Shown here piece after piece: positions 52,421-61,386 of a stretch of 64,000 nucleotides of DNA. The notes under the pieces were generated by a model that saw only the letters and a program-made list of their open reading frames with translations, was not told where the DNA came from and searched no databases. Every line of letters begins with the position of its first letter. The first letter of the stretch is position 1. The translations under genes were made by a program, and so were the position numbers. The stretch lies in NCBI GenBank assembly GCA_964387025.1, contig CAYLUZ010000007.1, positions 1 to 64,000 on the forward strand, read 5' to 3'. This DNA comes from PNON01 sp964387025. Its GTDB lineage: Bacteria > Chloroflexota > Anaerolineae > Anaerolineales > Anaerolineaceae.

Positions 52421-53080
52421 ATGATAATTAAAACGGTTGGAAAGTTGTTTCTCAATCCAAAACTCAGCTTTTTCTTCATAATAATTATCCTGATCATATC
52501 TTACTCATCGGATAGGTCTACCCTGATACCAATTACGGGGTCAACAGGGGAAAAGAATCCATATTTCACTTCTCCGGACGCCTCAAAATTAGCCTTCATA
52601 GATCAAGTCAAGAACGGGAATCCGGATAAGGTTACCGGATTATGGCTTCCGAACCTCACCGGTTTGGTTGTAGAAGAACAACCATCCGGACAATCAGGAT
52701 TTGTAAGTGATCAACCCGGTATAGTCACTAATTTTCACCTTGCAGCGGATTATGGGTCAATAGGGTTGTTGGCACATGCTTACCTGGCAGGAGCATTTTT
52801 CAACAAACTGGATCTTAACCAGGTCATCACTATTGTTTATGGCGATGGCTCGATGGAAAAATATCGTGTAACCGAGATCCAGCAATACCAGGCGCTGGAT
52901 CCGGATAATGCCCTTACAGATTTTTCATCACTTGGCAGCGAGGGGAAGAAGATCAGCCAGGAAGATCTATTTTTTGAGGTATATAGCCATCCTGGAAGAT
53001 TGATATTGCAAACTTGCATTATATTTAATAACGATAATCTGTGGGGGCGAAAATTCATTATTGCTGAAAAATCCAAATGA
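52421..53080 (+). CDS. Sortase-family protein
   Basis: A 219-residue protein with an N-terminal signal/anchor helix (about 14-29) and an extracytoplasmic domain. GIVTNFHLAADYGSIGLLAHAYL contains the candidate catalytic His. YGDGSMEKYRVTEIQQYQAL is the central beta strand pair. The Cys is in LILQTCII near the end, followed by WGRKFIIAE, which supplies a possible Arg. This His/Cys/Arg order and spacing match sortases, which link proteins to the cell surface. The sequence is diverged (LQTC rather than TLxTC), and no LPXTG-like substrate is evident in this window. Confidence 0.65.
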   Translation: MIIKTVGKLFLNPKLSFFFIIIILIISYSSDRSTLIPITGSTGEKNPYFTSPDASKLAFIDQVKNGNPDKVTGLWLPNLTGLVVEEQPSGQSGFVSDQPGIVTNFHLAADYGSIGLLAHAYLAGAFFNKLDLNQVITIVYGDGSMEKYRVTEIQQYQALDPDNALTDFSSLGSEGKKISQEDLFFEVYSHPGRLILQTCIIFNNDNLWGRKFIIAEKSK

Positions 53081-53083
53081 GTT

Positions 53084-53872
53084 TTAACCGTGCGAATATA
53101 CCGGGTTATCCTTTGCATTTTCAACCGGATTAAGTAATTCCCCAAGTCCCTCAATACTCACTTTTACAACATCCCCGTTCATCAATGGACCAACACCTGC
53201 CGGTGTACCGGTCAGGATGGTGTCACCCGGGTCGAGGGTCATTATGGATGATATAAAAGCTATCAACTGATAAATAGAAAAGATCATATCCCTGGTGGAT
53301 CCCATCTGACGCATTTGTCCATTCACATGTGTGGAAATGATTGCATCAAAAGGGTTAAATTCTGTCTCGATCCAGGGGCCTATCGGGCAAAAGGTATCAA
53401 ATCCCTTCCCACGGGTCCATTGACCGTCGCGCCGTTGTAAATCCCTGGCTGTAACATCATTGGCTATTGAGTATCCTAGAATGTGGTCCTTCGCAAATTC
53501 TGCTGGTATCCAGCGTCCCTTTTTACCGATGACCACTGCCAGTTCGCCCTCGTGTTCAATTTGGGATGATTGAGGTGGAAGCAGAATCGTTTCTCCCGGT
53601 CCGATTACAGTTGAAGGTGGTTTAAGGAAAAGAATTGGAACTTTGGGTAATTCTGCCCCGACTTCCTTGGCATGTTCCGAATAATTTCTACCTACACAAA
53701 TTATTTTTCCTGGGATAAACGGCGCAAGCAGTTTCAACCTTTCAAGAAGAACATCAGGTTCCAATCTACAATAATCGTTGAAAGGTGATCCATCTATTTT
53801 ACCAACCAGGTCATTCTGGATCCAACCATATTGGATTTTACGATCCTTATTTTGGAACCTAACTATCTTCAT
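53084..53872 (-). CDS. Fumarylacetoacetate hydrolase family protein
   Basis: A 262-residue protein. A short N-terminal domain (IVRFQNKDRKIQYGWIQ) precedes the FAH catalytic domain, with IICVGRNYSEHAKEVG, LFLKPPSTVIGPGE, QIEHEGELAVVIGKKGR (metal-binding Glu residues), GYSIANDVTARDLQRRDGQW and TGTPAGVGPL. Family members are hydrolases or decarboxylases in aromatic or 2-oxoacid degradation. Position beside a tRNA and the sortase gene says nothing about pathway. Confidence 0.9.
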   Translation of the reverse strand: MKIVRFQNKDRKIQYGWIQNDLVGKIDGSPFNDYCRLEPDVLLERLKLLAPFIPGKIICVGRNYSEHAKEVGAELPKVPILFLKPPSTVIGPGETILLPPQSSQIEHEGELAVVIGKKGRWIPAEFAKDHILGYSIANDVTARDLQRRDGQWTRGKGFDTFCPIGPWIETEFNPFDAIISTHVNGQMRQMGSTRDMIFSIYQLIAFISSIMTLDPGDTILTGTPAGVGPLMNGDVVKVSIEGLGELLNPVENAKDNPVYSHG

Positions 53873-53904
53873 TCTGTGTCATCCTAATACTTTGAATTCA
53901 TTCT

Positions 53905-53933
53905 TTTTGATTTAATTTAAAATGCGGTATAAT
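53905..53933 (+). promoter_or_regulatory. Promoter of tRNA-Val
   Basis: TTTTGA (53905-53910), 17 bases, TATAAT (53928-53933). The tRNA begins 11 bases after the -10 box, the usual spacing for a short leader. Confidence 0.7.
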
Positions 53934-53943
53934 AGTGTTTCCC

Positions 53944-54017
53944 GGGCGGGTAGCTCAGTTGGTTAGAGCACATCTCTTACACAGATGTGGTCGCAGGTTC
54001 GAGTCCTGTTCCGCCCA
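53944..54017 (+). tRNA. tRNA-Val (anticodon TAC)
   Basis: A complete cloverleaf: acceptor GGGCGGG with TCCGCCC (one G-U), D arm GCTCAGTTGGTTAGAGC, anticodon stem CATCT/AGATG around CTTACAC (anticodon TAC), and T arm GCAGG TTCGAGT CCTGT. CCA is not encoded. It has its own promoter and terminator. Confidence 0.96.
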
Positions 54018-54040
54018 CTAGAAGAGAATGTTTTCAAATT

Positions 54041-54074
54041 ATTGTACCCCTTATGCTAAGGGGTACAATTTTTT
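54041..54074 (+). terminator. Terminator after tRNA-Val
   Basis: A perfect 13-bp stem (ATTGTACCCCTTA and complement) with a 3-base TGC loop, followed by TTTTT. It may also act on the convergent GT39/NHL gene. Confidence 0.9.
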
Positions 54075-54098
54075 CAACTACCCAATATTTTCTTCTAA

Positions 54099-57000
54099 TT
54101 ATTTCACAATAAAGTGCAGCAAGCGCATATTTGCACCATCACTCACCCAGATATTGCCCTGCGGATCAACAGCGACCCCGGATGCCAGGCCGAATCCGTC
54201 TGTATCGAGGCTGTAATCTCCCCATGTACGAATAATGGTTCCACCAGATGCAAACTCCAATATACGGTATCCTTCCGGATCCACGGCAAATATATGTCCT
54301 TCGCCGTCCACAGTCAGGAATGGCTTGTTATCCAGCGATTGCCCATTCCAGGCGGTGACATCCCAACTCAGACTGACGCCATAATTTGCTCCTGTCGCAT
54401 CAGGTGTAAAAACCTGGATGCGCTGATTCCATGTATCAGCAACATAGATGTTTCCATTTTGATCGCCCCAAACACCAACCGGTTCATCGAACTGCCCGGA
54501 CTCTAAACCATAAGTACCGAATTGGGTAATAAATGCACCATTCGCATCAAACACCACGATGCGTTTATTTCCAGTATCTGCGACGAAAACCTTGTTGTTC
54601 CCGTCAACATAAATTCCACGTGGACCCCAGAAGGCTTCCGGTTGTTCCGCTTGTCCAAAGAAGCCCCACATGGTGATGAAATTCCCGTTAGTGTCAAACT
54701 TTTGGACACGATGGTTCCATGTGTCGGTCACATAAACCGATCCATCCGGACCAACTGACACTCCCCAGGGTTCATTGAATGTTCCTCCAACCGCTTCTCC
54801 CTTACTGGAGTCTGCAAAACTACCCCACATGCCAATAACGCTGCCATCAGCTCGCAGGTGTTGGATACGGTTATTCCTTGAATCGGCTACGAACAGGCTG
54901 CCATCGGGTGCGGTGGCCAGCCCCCTCGGCGCATCAAATAAACCCGGATCTTTTCCCGGACCACCAACGACGAGGTCGGGCTGCAGGTCAACTTTTAGTT
55001 TTGCATATGGATCCACTTCTTCCACCGGTGCAACAGGTACCAATCCCAGGTCCCAGATCTGGGATGCTATGTTCTTGTTGATATATAACCGGATGCGTTC
55101 GGCAGGCTCCCAGGTTTCAAGGGTCATGGTCGTACTACCCGTTGCCTCTGCATAAAGTTTGTAATCCCGATTCAACCAGATATCAAAAATACCTGCTCGA
55201 ATCTTGGGGTCTGTGAACGCATTCCATACTCTTTGCGGTGTCAGCTCGTAATAATCCTGATTTGGCCACCAGAGACGAAGATATTCAAATTTATAAAATC
55301 CCTTATTCAGGATCGGATCGACCTTGTCATAATTCGGGTTGCCCACCAATACGATGGGATCATCCTTAAGTGTCTTCGAAGGCTGCTCACCGAAGTAATC
55401 CAGATTTGGGAAATCCCGGAAATACCACCAGTATGGATACAAGGAGTGGTTATCGTAGGCTATCTTTAAATTCTTCCCGCCTGCGATGCGTTCAGAAATT
55501 TCTTCCACCTGGGCGAGAATATCTTTGGGACCCCGGGCGGCATGTGCATAAACCAGGTATTCCTTGGCTGTGTCATAGTTTATATAATTCGCCCGATATG
55601 CAGCTCTGGCAGTCAATCCTATCAGCCCAACCAGTACAATGACTCCAAAAAGATATCCATATTGGAATTCTTTCCATCGGGAGATACTATAGACCAATCC
55701 ACCTACCGCACCAATGAAGAATAGAGCAGCAAAAATAAAGGCTGTTGTTGCAGAGAGCTGATCAAGACCATTCCCGGAAAATGGAGGAATAGGGCTCATA
55801 AAGGCAGTGAAAAGCCTTGTTGAAGATACTACCAGCAGGATCAGGAAGGTAATTACCAGCCAGCCCTGTTTAGCTAACAGTTTAGACCAGTTGATCTTTT
55901 CCACCCAAAGTCCAAATGAATAACCGGCTAACAGGATCATCGGTACAGCAATATGCACTGTCAACCATGGCATGCGTTCCCCGGCGTATGAATATGCTCC
56001 TAAGGCGGAAACAACCCAGAAGATCAAGAAGGTGAGTATGAATAATGGAGTAATCGTCCTTTTTTCGACTTGGGGGTCACCTTCTTTAGTCTCAGGTAAA
56101 ATTTCCTTCCCGGATGCAGGTTTTTTTAACCAAAAGCGGATGGCATAAAATATTCCTAACAAACTACCAACAGCCGGAAGGAATTCATACATGGGGATCT
56201 GGATCAGTGCATAATAATACATTGGCTGGCTTCCCCGTTGAACTGTTTGCTGGGCAAGCCAGTAACCCAGTGAGCCGATTATCCCGGTAAAAAATCCCTG
56301 CCCATTTGTGAAAATAGTTGTATACAAGAAGATATAGATCCCATAAAAAATCACAGCAGATTTTAACCAGGTGGAGGATCTCCACCAGATTCCGATCGCG
56401 GCTGATATTCCAATGAGGACAGCCAGGAAAATACCAGTCCTGATCAGAGCCGGAGAACTATAATCAAGCGGATCCAATCCGAATAATTTAATTGGAAGGG
56501 CGGTCAATTGTGGCAAAACAAAAGTCCCGATCAGGATCAGAAGGTCAAAACTTCTCTCACTACGGATTTCCGCAAATCCCAAACCGCGGACCAAAAATAT
56601 TATTGCCACTACGATGTCAATTAGTGCCAAACCCAAGAGGATTAATGGAAGAGTTGAAAAAATAAAAGGCTTTACTATTGGGATGGTAACAGCCGGATCA
56701 ACCGGGACAGGTGTTTTTCCGCCAATAAGTGCCAACCCTGCAGCCAGAATAATTAATATTGCACCGATGATCAAACCCAATAAAAATGGGCGTTTCTTAC
56801 CGGCATCCAACCAATCTTTATCATATAGACGTTTTAAGAAAAGAAGAAGAAGGAAAAGCAGGATCTGGGCAGAATAAATGAATGCTGTCTCCTTGGTGGC
56901 AAATTGTAGGGAAAATATTCCCGCAAGCAATAAGAGAAATTTATCCTTGCCCTCTTCTAAAAACCGCAATACCGCATAGATCGTTATCACTGCCCAGAGT

Positions 57001-57467
57001 GCGACAAATGCCTCATTGCGGGTATAACGTCCATAAAACAACAAATAGGGAGAGATCAACATGAAAAGTCCGGACCACAAGGCTCCGACCTTACCAAAAT
57101 AACGCCTGTATTTCCACATCATCATTACAGTAGCAATCGAAAATAAAGCTGCCGGCAGGCGTGATGTAAAATCATTATCACCCAGCAAGAGGTAGCTCAA
57201 AGCCACCAGGTGAAACTGCATGGGGCCATGCGTGACCGGGTCATGCCGGTAACCTTGACCTGTGTATAGCTCCCAGGATGGCCGCACATGATTCACCTCG
57301 TCATGACTCATGACCCGCGCATCAAGGATGTAGAATCGGCTGACGATTGCCAGAATGATAATGACAGCAAAGATCACCTTTTCGATATTTATATTTGTCA
57401 AAAATGGCGGGAGACTGCGACCCAACCAAGTAGTATTACTGTCCTGAGAAGCATTTGAAGTTGTCAT
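54099..57467 (-). CDS. Agl23/GT39-like membrane glycosyltransferase fused to an NHL propeller
   Basis: An 1122-residue protein. The N-terminal part (about 30-660) has some thirteen membrane helices and the GT-C active-site pattern MSHDEVNHVRPSWELYTG (Asp-Glu in the first loop), as in TIGR03663 proteins near archaeal glycosylation clusters. A soluble region (about 665-830) follows. From about 835 to the end come five or so NHL repeats (APRGLATAPDGSLFVADSRN; EPWGVSVGPDGSVYVTDTWN; GPRGIYVDGNNKVFVADTGN), an extracytoplasmic propeller. It may glycosylate surface proteins; the sugar donor is unknown. It is unusually long for the family because of the propeller. Confidence 0.8.
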   Translation of the reverse strand: MTTSNASQDSNTTWLGRSLPPFLTNINIEKVIFAVIIILAIVSRFYILDARVMSHDEVNHVRPSWELYTGQGYRHDPVTHGPMQFHLVALSYLLLGDNDFTSRLPAALFSIATVMMMWKYRRYFGKVGALWSGLFMLISPYLLFYGRYTRNEAFVALWAVITIYAVLRFLEEGKDKFLLLLAGIFSLQFATKETAFIYSAQILLFLLLLFLKRLYDKDWLDAGKKRPFLLGLIIGAILIILAAGLALIGGKTPVPVDPAVTIPIVKPFIFSTLPLILLGLALIDIVVAIIFLVRGLGFAEIRSERSFDLLILIGTFVLPQLTALPIKLFGLDPLDYSSPALIRTGIFLAVLIGISAAIGIWWRSSTWLKSAVIFYGIYIFLYTTIFTNGQGFFTGIIGSLGYWLAQQTVQRGSQPMYYYALIQIPMYEFLPAVGSLLGIFYAIRFWLKKPASGKEILPETKEGDPQVEKRTITPLFILTFLIFWVVSALGAYSYAGERMPWLTVHIAVPMILLAGYSFGLWVEKINWSKLLAKQGWLVITFLILLVVSSTRLFTAFMSPIPPFSGNGLDQLSATTAFIFAALFFIGAVGGLVYSISRWKEFQYGYLFGVIVLVGLIGLTARAAYRANYINYDTAKEYLVYAHAARGPKDILAQVEEISERIAGGKNLKIAYDNHSLYPYWWYFRDFPNLDYFGEQPSKTLKDDPIVLVGNPNYDKVDPILNKGFYKFEYLRLWWPNQDYYELTPQRVWNAFTDPKIRAGIFDIWLNRDYKLYAEATGSTTMTLETWEPAERIRLYINKNIASQIWDLGLVPVAPVEEVDPYAKLKVDLQPDLVVGGPGKDPGLFDAPRGLATAPDGSLFVADSRNNRIQHLRADGSVIGMWGSFADSSKGEAVGGTFNEPWGVSVGPDGSVYVTDTWNHRVQKFDTNGNFITMWGFFGQAEQPEAFWGPRGIYVDGNNKVFVADTGNKRIVVFDANGAFITQFGTYGLESGQFDEPVGVWGDQNGNIYVADTWNQRIQVFTPDATGANYGVSLSWDVTAWNGQSLDNKPFLTVDGEGHIFAVDPEGYRILEFASGGTIIRTWGDYSLDTDGFGLASGVAVDPQGNIWVSDGANMRLLHFIVK

Positions 57468-57700
57468 ATTTTTTCTTCTTCGATCAGAATGAATTTCATA
57501 CGCTCCATTTTAACCCACACATCGTATTGGCGCAAAGGACAAGCTATATCAGATTGTGATTTTCAAAAACTTGATAATATTATTAGGATTCATGGTTAAA
57601 AACGAATCCAATCAATATTGTTCATAATCAGTTCTTTGTATTCCAGTAACTATTTTTCACCATCTGCGTATATACTAATGAAAAGATAAAGGAGACGACT

Positions 57701-58540
57701 ATGTTTGAAAAATTTTCAAATAGCTGGAAGTTGTTTAAAGCGGCTGCATCCGTCCTGGCGGCAGACAAGGAATTATTAATTTTTCCGATCATCTCTACCA
57801 TCGGGGTGATCATCATCAGCCTGACGTTTGCCGTACCTATGTTCCTATCCAATTTTTTTGACACGGTATTTTCGAATAAGTTCGGAATTCTCGGATATGT
57901 AGTCCTCTTCCTCTTTTACATCGTGCAATACACAGTTGTCTTCTATGCCAATACTGCACTGGTAGGTGCTGCCATGATCCGTTTGAATGGCGGCGACCCT
58001 ACTGTAAAGGATGGTTTTAGAATAGCCAACAGCCGGTTCGGTGCGATCATTGGATATGCATTGATCTCGGCAACCGTCGGCATGATCCTAAAAGCACTTC
58101 AAAGGCAAAAAGGCCTGGTACGCATCGTTACATCACTCCTCGGCATGGCCTGGAACCTGGCAACTTACCTCGTTGTACCGATCCTTGCTGTAGAAGGAAT
58201 CGGACCCGTTGCAGCCATTAAACAGAGTGTCAGCCTGCTTCGAAGGACCTGGGGCGAACAGGTCATAGGTAATTTCGGCTTAGGATTCGTCTTTGGAATT
58301 GCCAATCTACTGGTAATAATCGCAGCAATCCCGATCATCATCCTGGCAATCAACTCTCAATCGATTGTTTTGATCGCCTCTGTTGTTGTTATATTCTTCA
58401 TAATATTAGCCATACTTGGCCTAATAAATAGCAGCCTGAACGGTATCTATACCGCAGCAGTTTACCAGTTTGCATCCACCGGGAAAAGCAGTTCATTCTT
58501 TGAAGACAAAATGGTAAAGAACGCATTCTCACAGAAATAA
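57701..58540 (+). CDS. DUF6159 family membrane protein
   Basis: A 279-residue protein with about six membrane helices. It starts MFEKFSNSWKLFKAAASVLA, followed by ADKELLIFPIISTIG, the recognised opening of the DUF6159 family. The region GPVAAIKQSVSLLRRTWGEQVIGNFGLGF (between helices) is also conserved. A polar C-terminal tail ends in Lys. The ribosome site AAAGGAG lies 6 bases before the ATG. Function is unknown. A strong terminator follows. Confidence 0.8.
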   Translation: MFEKFSNSWKLFKAAASVLAADKELLIFPIISTIGVIIISLTFAVPMFLSNFFDTVFSNKFGILGYVVLFLFYIVQYTVVFYANTALVGAAMIRLNGGDPTVKDGFRIANSRFGAIIGYALISATVGMILKALQRQKGLVRIVTSLLGMAWNLATYLVVPILAVEGIGPVAAIKQSVSLLRRTWGEQVIGNFGLGFVFGIANLLVIIAAIPIIILAINSQSIVLIASVVVIFFIILAILGLINSSLNGIYTAAVYQFASTGKSSSFFEDKMVKNAFSQK

Positions 58541-58555
58541 TAAGCTCTTTTTCGT

Positions 58556-58595
58556 AAAGACCTCCATCATTTGACACTGATGGAGGTCTTTATTG
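58556..58595 (+). terminator. Terminator after the DUF6159 gene
   Basis: A 14-bp stem (AAAGACCTCCATCA and its complement) with an 8-base loop (TTTGACAC), then T-rich sequence. It starts 16 bases after the stop. Confidence 0.85.
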
Positions 58596-58649
58596 TTTTT
58601 GATCCAATATCTCCTTATACTATTTCTAAAGCGATGGAAGGAGGCAACT

Positions 58650-59012
58650 ATGGGAAGAGTTACTCATTTTGAAATTAATGCAGAAGATCCTGAACGGGCA
58701 ATCAAATTTTACCGGGATGCACTTGGATGGACGATTGAAAAATGGGGTGGTCCGATTGAGTACTGGCTGGTGATGACGGGCGATGAAAAAACACCCGGGA
58801 TCGATGGCGCAATAATGCGTGGTGAGAAACGGGGAATGGGCATATACAATACCATTGAGGTTGACTCTGTTCAGGATTCTTTGGCAGCGGTGATTAATGC
58901 AGGCGGGAAAAAGCTCAGTGAAATTGATACCATACCCGGAGTTGGATTATTCTGTTATTGTGAAGATACCGAAGGTAATAAGTTTGGATTAATGCATTCG
59001 GAGACTAAGTGA
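58650..59012 (+). CDS. VOC (glyoxalase/bleomycin resistance) family protein
   Basis: A 120-residue protein of the vicinal oxygen chelate fold. Two betaalphabetabetabeta modules are seen: MGRVTHFEINAEDPERAIKFYRDALGWTIEKWGG and MGIYNTIEVDSVQDSLAAVINAGGKKL. The C-terminal strand GLFCYCEDTEGNKFGLMH ends with the family pattern. The ATG at 58650 has a GGAGG site; an earlier ATG at 58593 is inside the terminator tail and unlikely. The metal ligands His (VTHFEI) and Glu are partly present, so it may bind a metal. Substrate is unknown. Confidence 0.85.
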   Translation: MGRVTHFEINAEDPERAIKFYRDALGWTIEKWGGPIEYWLVMTGDEKTPGIDGAIMRGEKRGMGIYNTIEVDSVQDSLAAVINAGGKKLSEIDTIPGVGLFCYCEDTEGNKFGLMHSETK

Positions 59013-59016
59013 CAAT

Positions 59017-59661
59017 ATGGTTGACCTATTTGAAGCTATTCAAAAAGGTGATATCCATCAAATAGAATCATTAATTAAGGCTGACCCGAAAATTATTCTT
59101 TCAATTGACAAGACCGGTCTCGGGGTGGTTTCAATTGCAATCTACAATAATGAACCGGAGATCGCCCGAATGTTGATTCGTGAAGGTGCCCCGGTTAGTT
59201 TCCATGAACATTGCGCACTGGGGAATTTATTGGAAGTTAAGAATATCTTAACCAAACAACCTGAACTGATCAATCAGTTTTCTTTTGATGGTTTCCAGGC
59301 ACTTGGTTTGGCAGCTTTCTTCGGTCAGAGCGATGTTGCTGAATATCTTATTAAAGAAGGCGCAGAAGTGAATACGCCTTCCAAAAATCCGATGGCAGTC
59401 CAGCCTCTACATTCGTCCGTTGCTGCACAACATATGCGCATCACCGAATTACTGCTAGAGGTTGGAGCAGAGGTCAACGGTTTTCAAAAAGATGGTTATA
59501 CTCCCCTCCACGAAGCTGCTGGAAACGGCCAACTGGAAATGGTTCAGTTACTCTTATGTTTTGGTGCGAAGAAGAATGTTCACCTGACAGATGGACGGAC
59601 ACCTCTCGACCTGGCTCGTGAAAAGGGGTTTGGCGAAGTATCATCTTTACTGGAAAAGTAA
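59017..59661 (+). CDS. Ankyrin repeat protein
   Basis: A 214-residue soluble protein with about six ankyrin repeats. Clear units are GLGVVSIAIYNNEPEIARMLI, GFQALGLAAFFGQSDVAEYL, AVQPLHSSVAAQHMRITELLL and GYTPLHEAAGNGQLEMVQLLL with the usual TPLHxAA...G core. It has no enzyme domain or signal peptide, so it acts by protein binding. It begins 4 bases after the VOC gene and may be coupled to it. Confidence 0.93.
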   Translation: MVDLFEAIQKGDIHQIESLIKADPKIILSIDKTGLGVVSIAIYNNEPEIARMLIREGAPVSFHEHCALGNLLEVKNILTKQPELINQFSFDGFQALGLAAFFGQSDVAEYLIKEGAEVNTPSKNPMAVQPLHSSVAAQHMRITELLLEVGAEVNGFQKDGYTPLHEAAGNGQLEMVQLLLCFGAKKNVHLTDGRTPLDLAREKGFGEVSSLLEK

Positions 59662-59816
59662 AATTGTTTCTAACTCAGAAGCAGTTCAATAGCCGACTTC
59701 CGAAGGGTTGTGCAATATCAGTTCTCCATTCGATATTCAGAAATTAACTATTTCCGTTTTCAAATCATCCGCATTTCTAATTTGACATTTCCTAACTCTC
59801 CATCTAAACTAACACC

Positions 59817-61361
59817 ATGCTTGCCAGAGTTTTTTCTTGTGCAGTCATTGGATTGGAAGGTGTCATCGTCGAGGTGGAGGTGGACACAGGCGGCAGTAAC
59901 GGCCTGCCTAGTGTGGTCATCGTCGGCCTGCCGGATGCTTCAGTCCAGGAGAGCCGCGAACGGGTGCTATCTGCGATAAAAAACGCCGGCTTGTTTTACC
60001 CACGCAAGCGCATTACAGTAAATCTTGCTCCTGCATCTGTGCGGAAAGAGGGTCCTGCTTACGATCTGCCCATTGCATTAGGTGTTTTGATTGCGGCTGA
60101 AGAACTGGATGTCAATTGCCTCGATGATACGGTAATATTGGGAGAACTTTCACTGGATGGATCAGTCCGGCATGTACGAGGCGTTCTACCGATGATCGCA
60201 GTCTCCCGTCGTGAAGGTTACCATAAAGTGATCGTTCCTTTCGTCGATGCACCTGAAGCAGCCCTGCTGCCAGAGGTGGAAGTCATCCCGGTCAATAACC
60301 TGAAAGAACTTTTCCTTCATCTTAAAGGCATCAAACCGATCACACCATTTCCTTTGATCAACCCTGAAGACCTGCCTGTACAGGTGCAGACTGATTTTCG
60401 TGAGGTCAAGGGACAGGAGCATGTTAAACGTGCCCTAGAAGTGGCTGCTGCAGGTGGTCATAACGTCCTTATGATCGGCCCTCCAGGAGTTGGCAAAACA
60501 TTGTTGGCTCGCGCCATGCCCGCCATTCTACCCAAGATGACAATAGAAGAAGCCCTGGATGTGACCCAGATCTACTCGATCGCTGATCAGCTGCCTCCGG
60601 ATGTTCCCCTCATCCGCAACCGCCCATTCCGTTCTCCCCACCACACCATTTCTCATGCCGGTCTAGTCGGCGGAGGAAATTGGCCCCGCCCGGGAGAGGT
60701 CTCACTTGCACATCGAGGCGTACTATTTTTGGACGAACTACCTGAATTCGGTTCCCGGGTATTGGAAGTCTTGCGTCAACCCATTGAAGATAAACTTGTT
60801 ACCATCAGCCGGGCACAGGGATCGCTTACCTTTCCTGCCAATTGCCAATTGATTGCTGCCATGAACCCATGCCCATGTGGTTATTATGGCGATCCGGTTC
60901 GAGCCTTCACCTGCTCGAATAGCACAGTATCTAAATACCAGAAGCGTGTTTCCGGTCCATTACTTGACCGGATCGATATTCACATACAGGTTCCTCGGGT
61001 CGAGTTTGATAAGTTAAATGACGACCGCCTGGGAGAATCCAGTAGCACGATTCAGTCGCGGGTTGAAGTAGCCCGCCAGATGCAGCGTGATCGCTTTATG
61101 AGTGAAGAGAAACGCGGAAGGCATGCAACGTTGTGCAATGCGGATATGACCACGGCTGAAGTGAGGAAACACTGTGCGCTCGATGACGCGGGGCGCAGCT
61201 TGATGAAGACTGCTACAAACCAGCTTCAATTGACAGCACAGTCTTACCACCGCATCCTAAAATTAGCACGAACCATTGCGGACCTGGCAGGATCTGAAAA
61301 TATTATACTGGTCTACCTGGCAGAAGCATTGCAATACCGCCCCCGGATAGATTACCTATAG
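59817..61361 (+). CDS. comM: YifB/ComM-family AAA+ magnesium chelatase-like ATPase
   Basis: A 514-residue protein. N-terminal domain (about 1-165): ARVFSCAVIGLEGVIVEVEVD, GLPSVVIVGLPDASVQESRERV, RKRITVNLAPASVRKEGPAYDLPIALG. The AAA+ ATPase starts near 215 (GPPGVGKTLLARAMPAILP; GVLFLDELPEF), with HHTISHAGLVGGG, NPCPCGYYGD and the C-terminal helical domain. ComM of naturally competent bacteria promotes branch migration during transformation; its presence with the comEA remnant may point to competence, but it is widespread. A short 155-bp gap precedes it. Confidence 0.93.
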   Translation: MLARVFSCAVIGLEGVIVEVEVDTGGSNGLPSVVIVGLPDASVQESRERVLSAIKNAGLFYPRKRITVNLAPASVRKEGPAYDLPIALGVLIAAEELDVNCLDDTVILGELSLDGSVRHVRGVLPMIAVSRREGYHKVIVPFVDAPEAALLPEVEVIPVNNLKELFLHLKGIKPITPFPLINPEDLPVQVQTDFREVKGQEHVKRALEVAAAGGHNVLMIGPPGVGKTLLARAMPAILPKMTIEEALDVTQIYSIADQLPPDVPLIRNRPFRSPHHTISHAGLVGGGNWPRPGEVSLAHRGVLFLDELPEFGSRVLEVLRQPIEDKLVTISRAQGSLTFPANCQLIAAMNPCPCGYYGDPVRAFTCSNSTVSKYQKRVSGPLLDRIDIHIQVPRVEFDKLNDDRLGESSSTIQSRVEVARQMQRDRFMSEEKRGRHATLCNADMTTAEVRKHCALDDAGRSLMKTATNQLQLTAQSYHRILKLARTIADLAGSENIILVYLAEALQYRPRIDYL

Positions 61362-61386
61362 ATCCCTAAGAATTAAGGATTGAATA

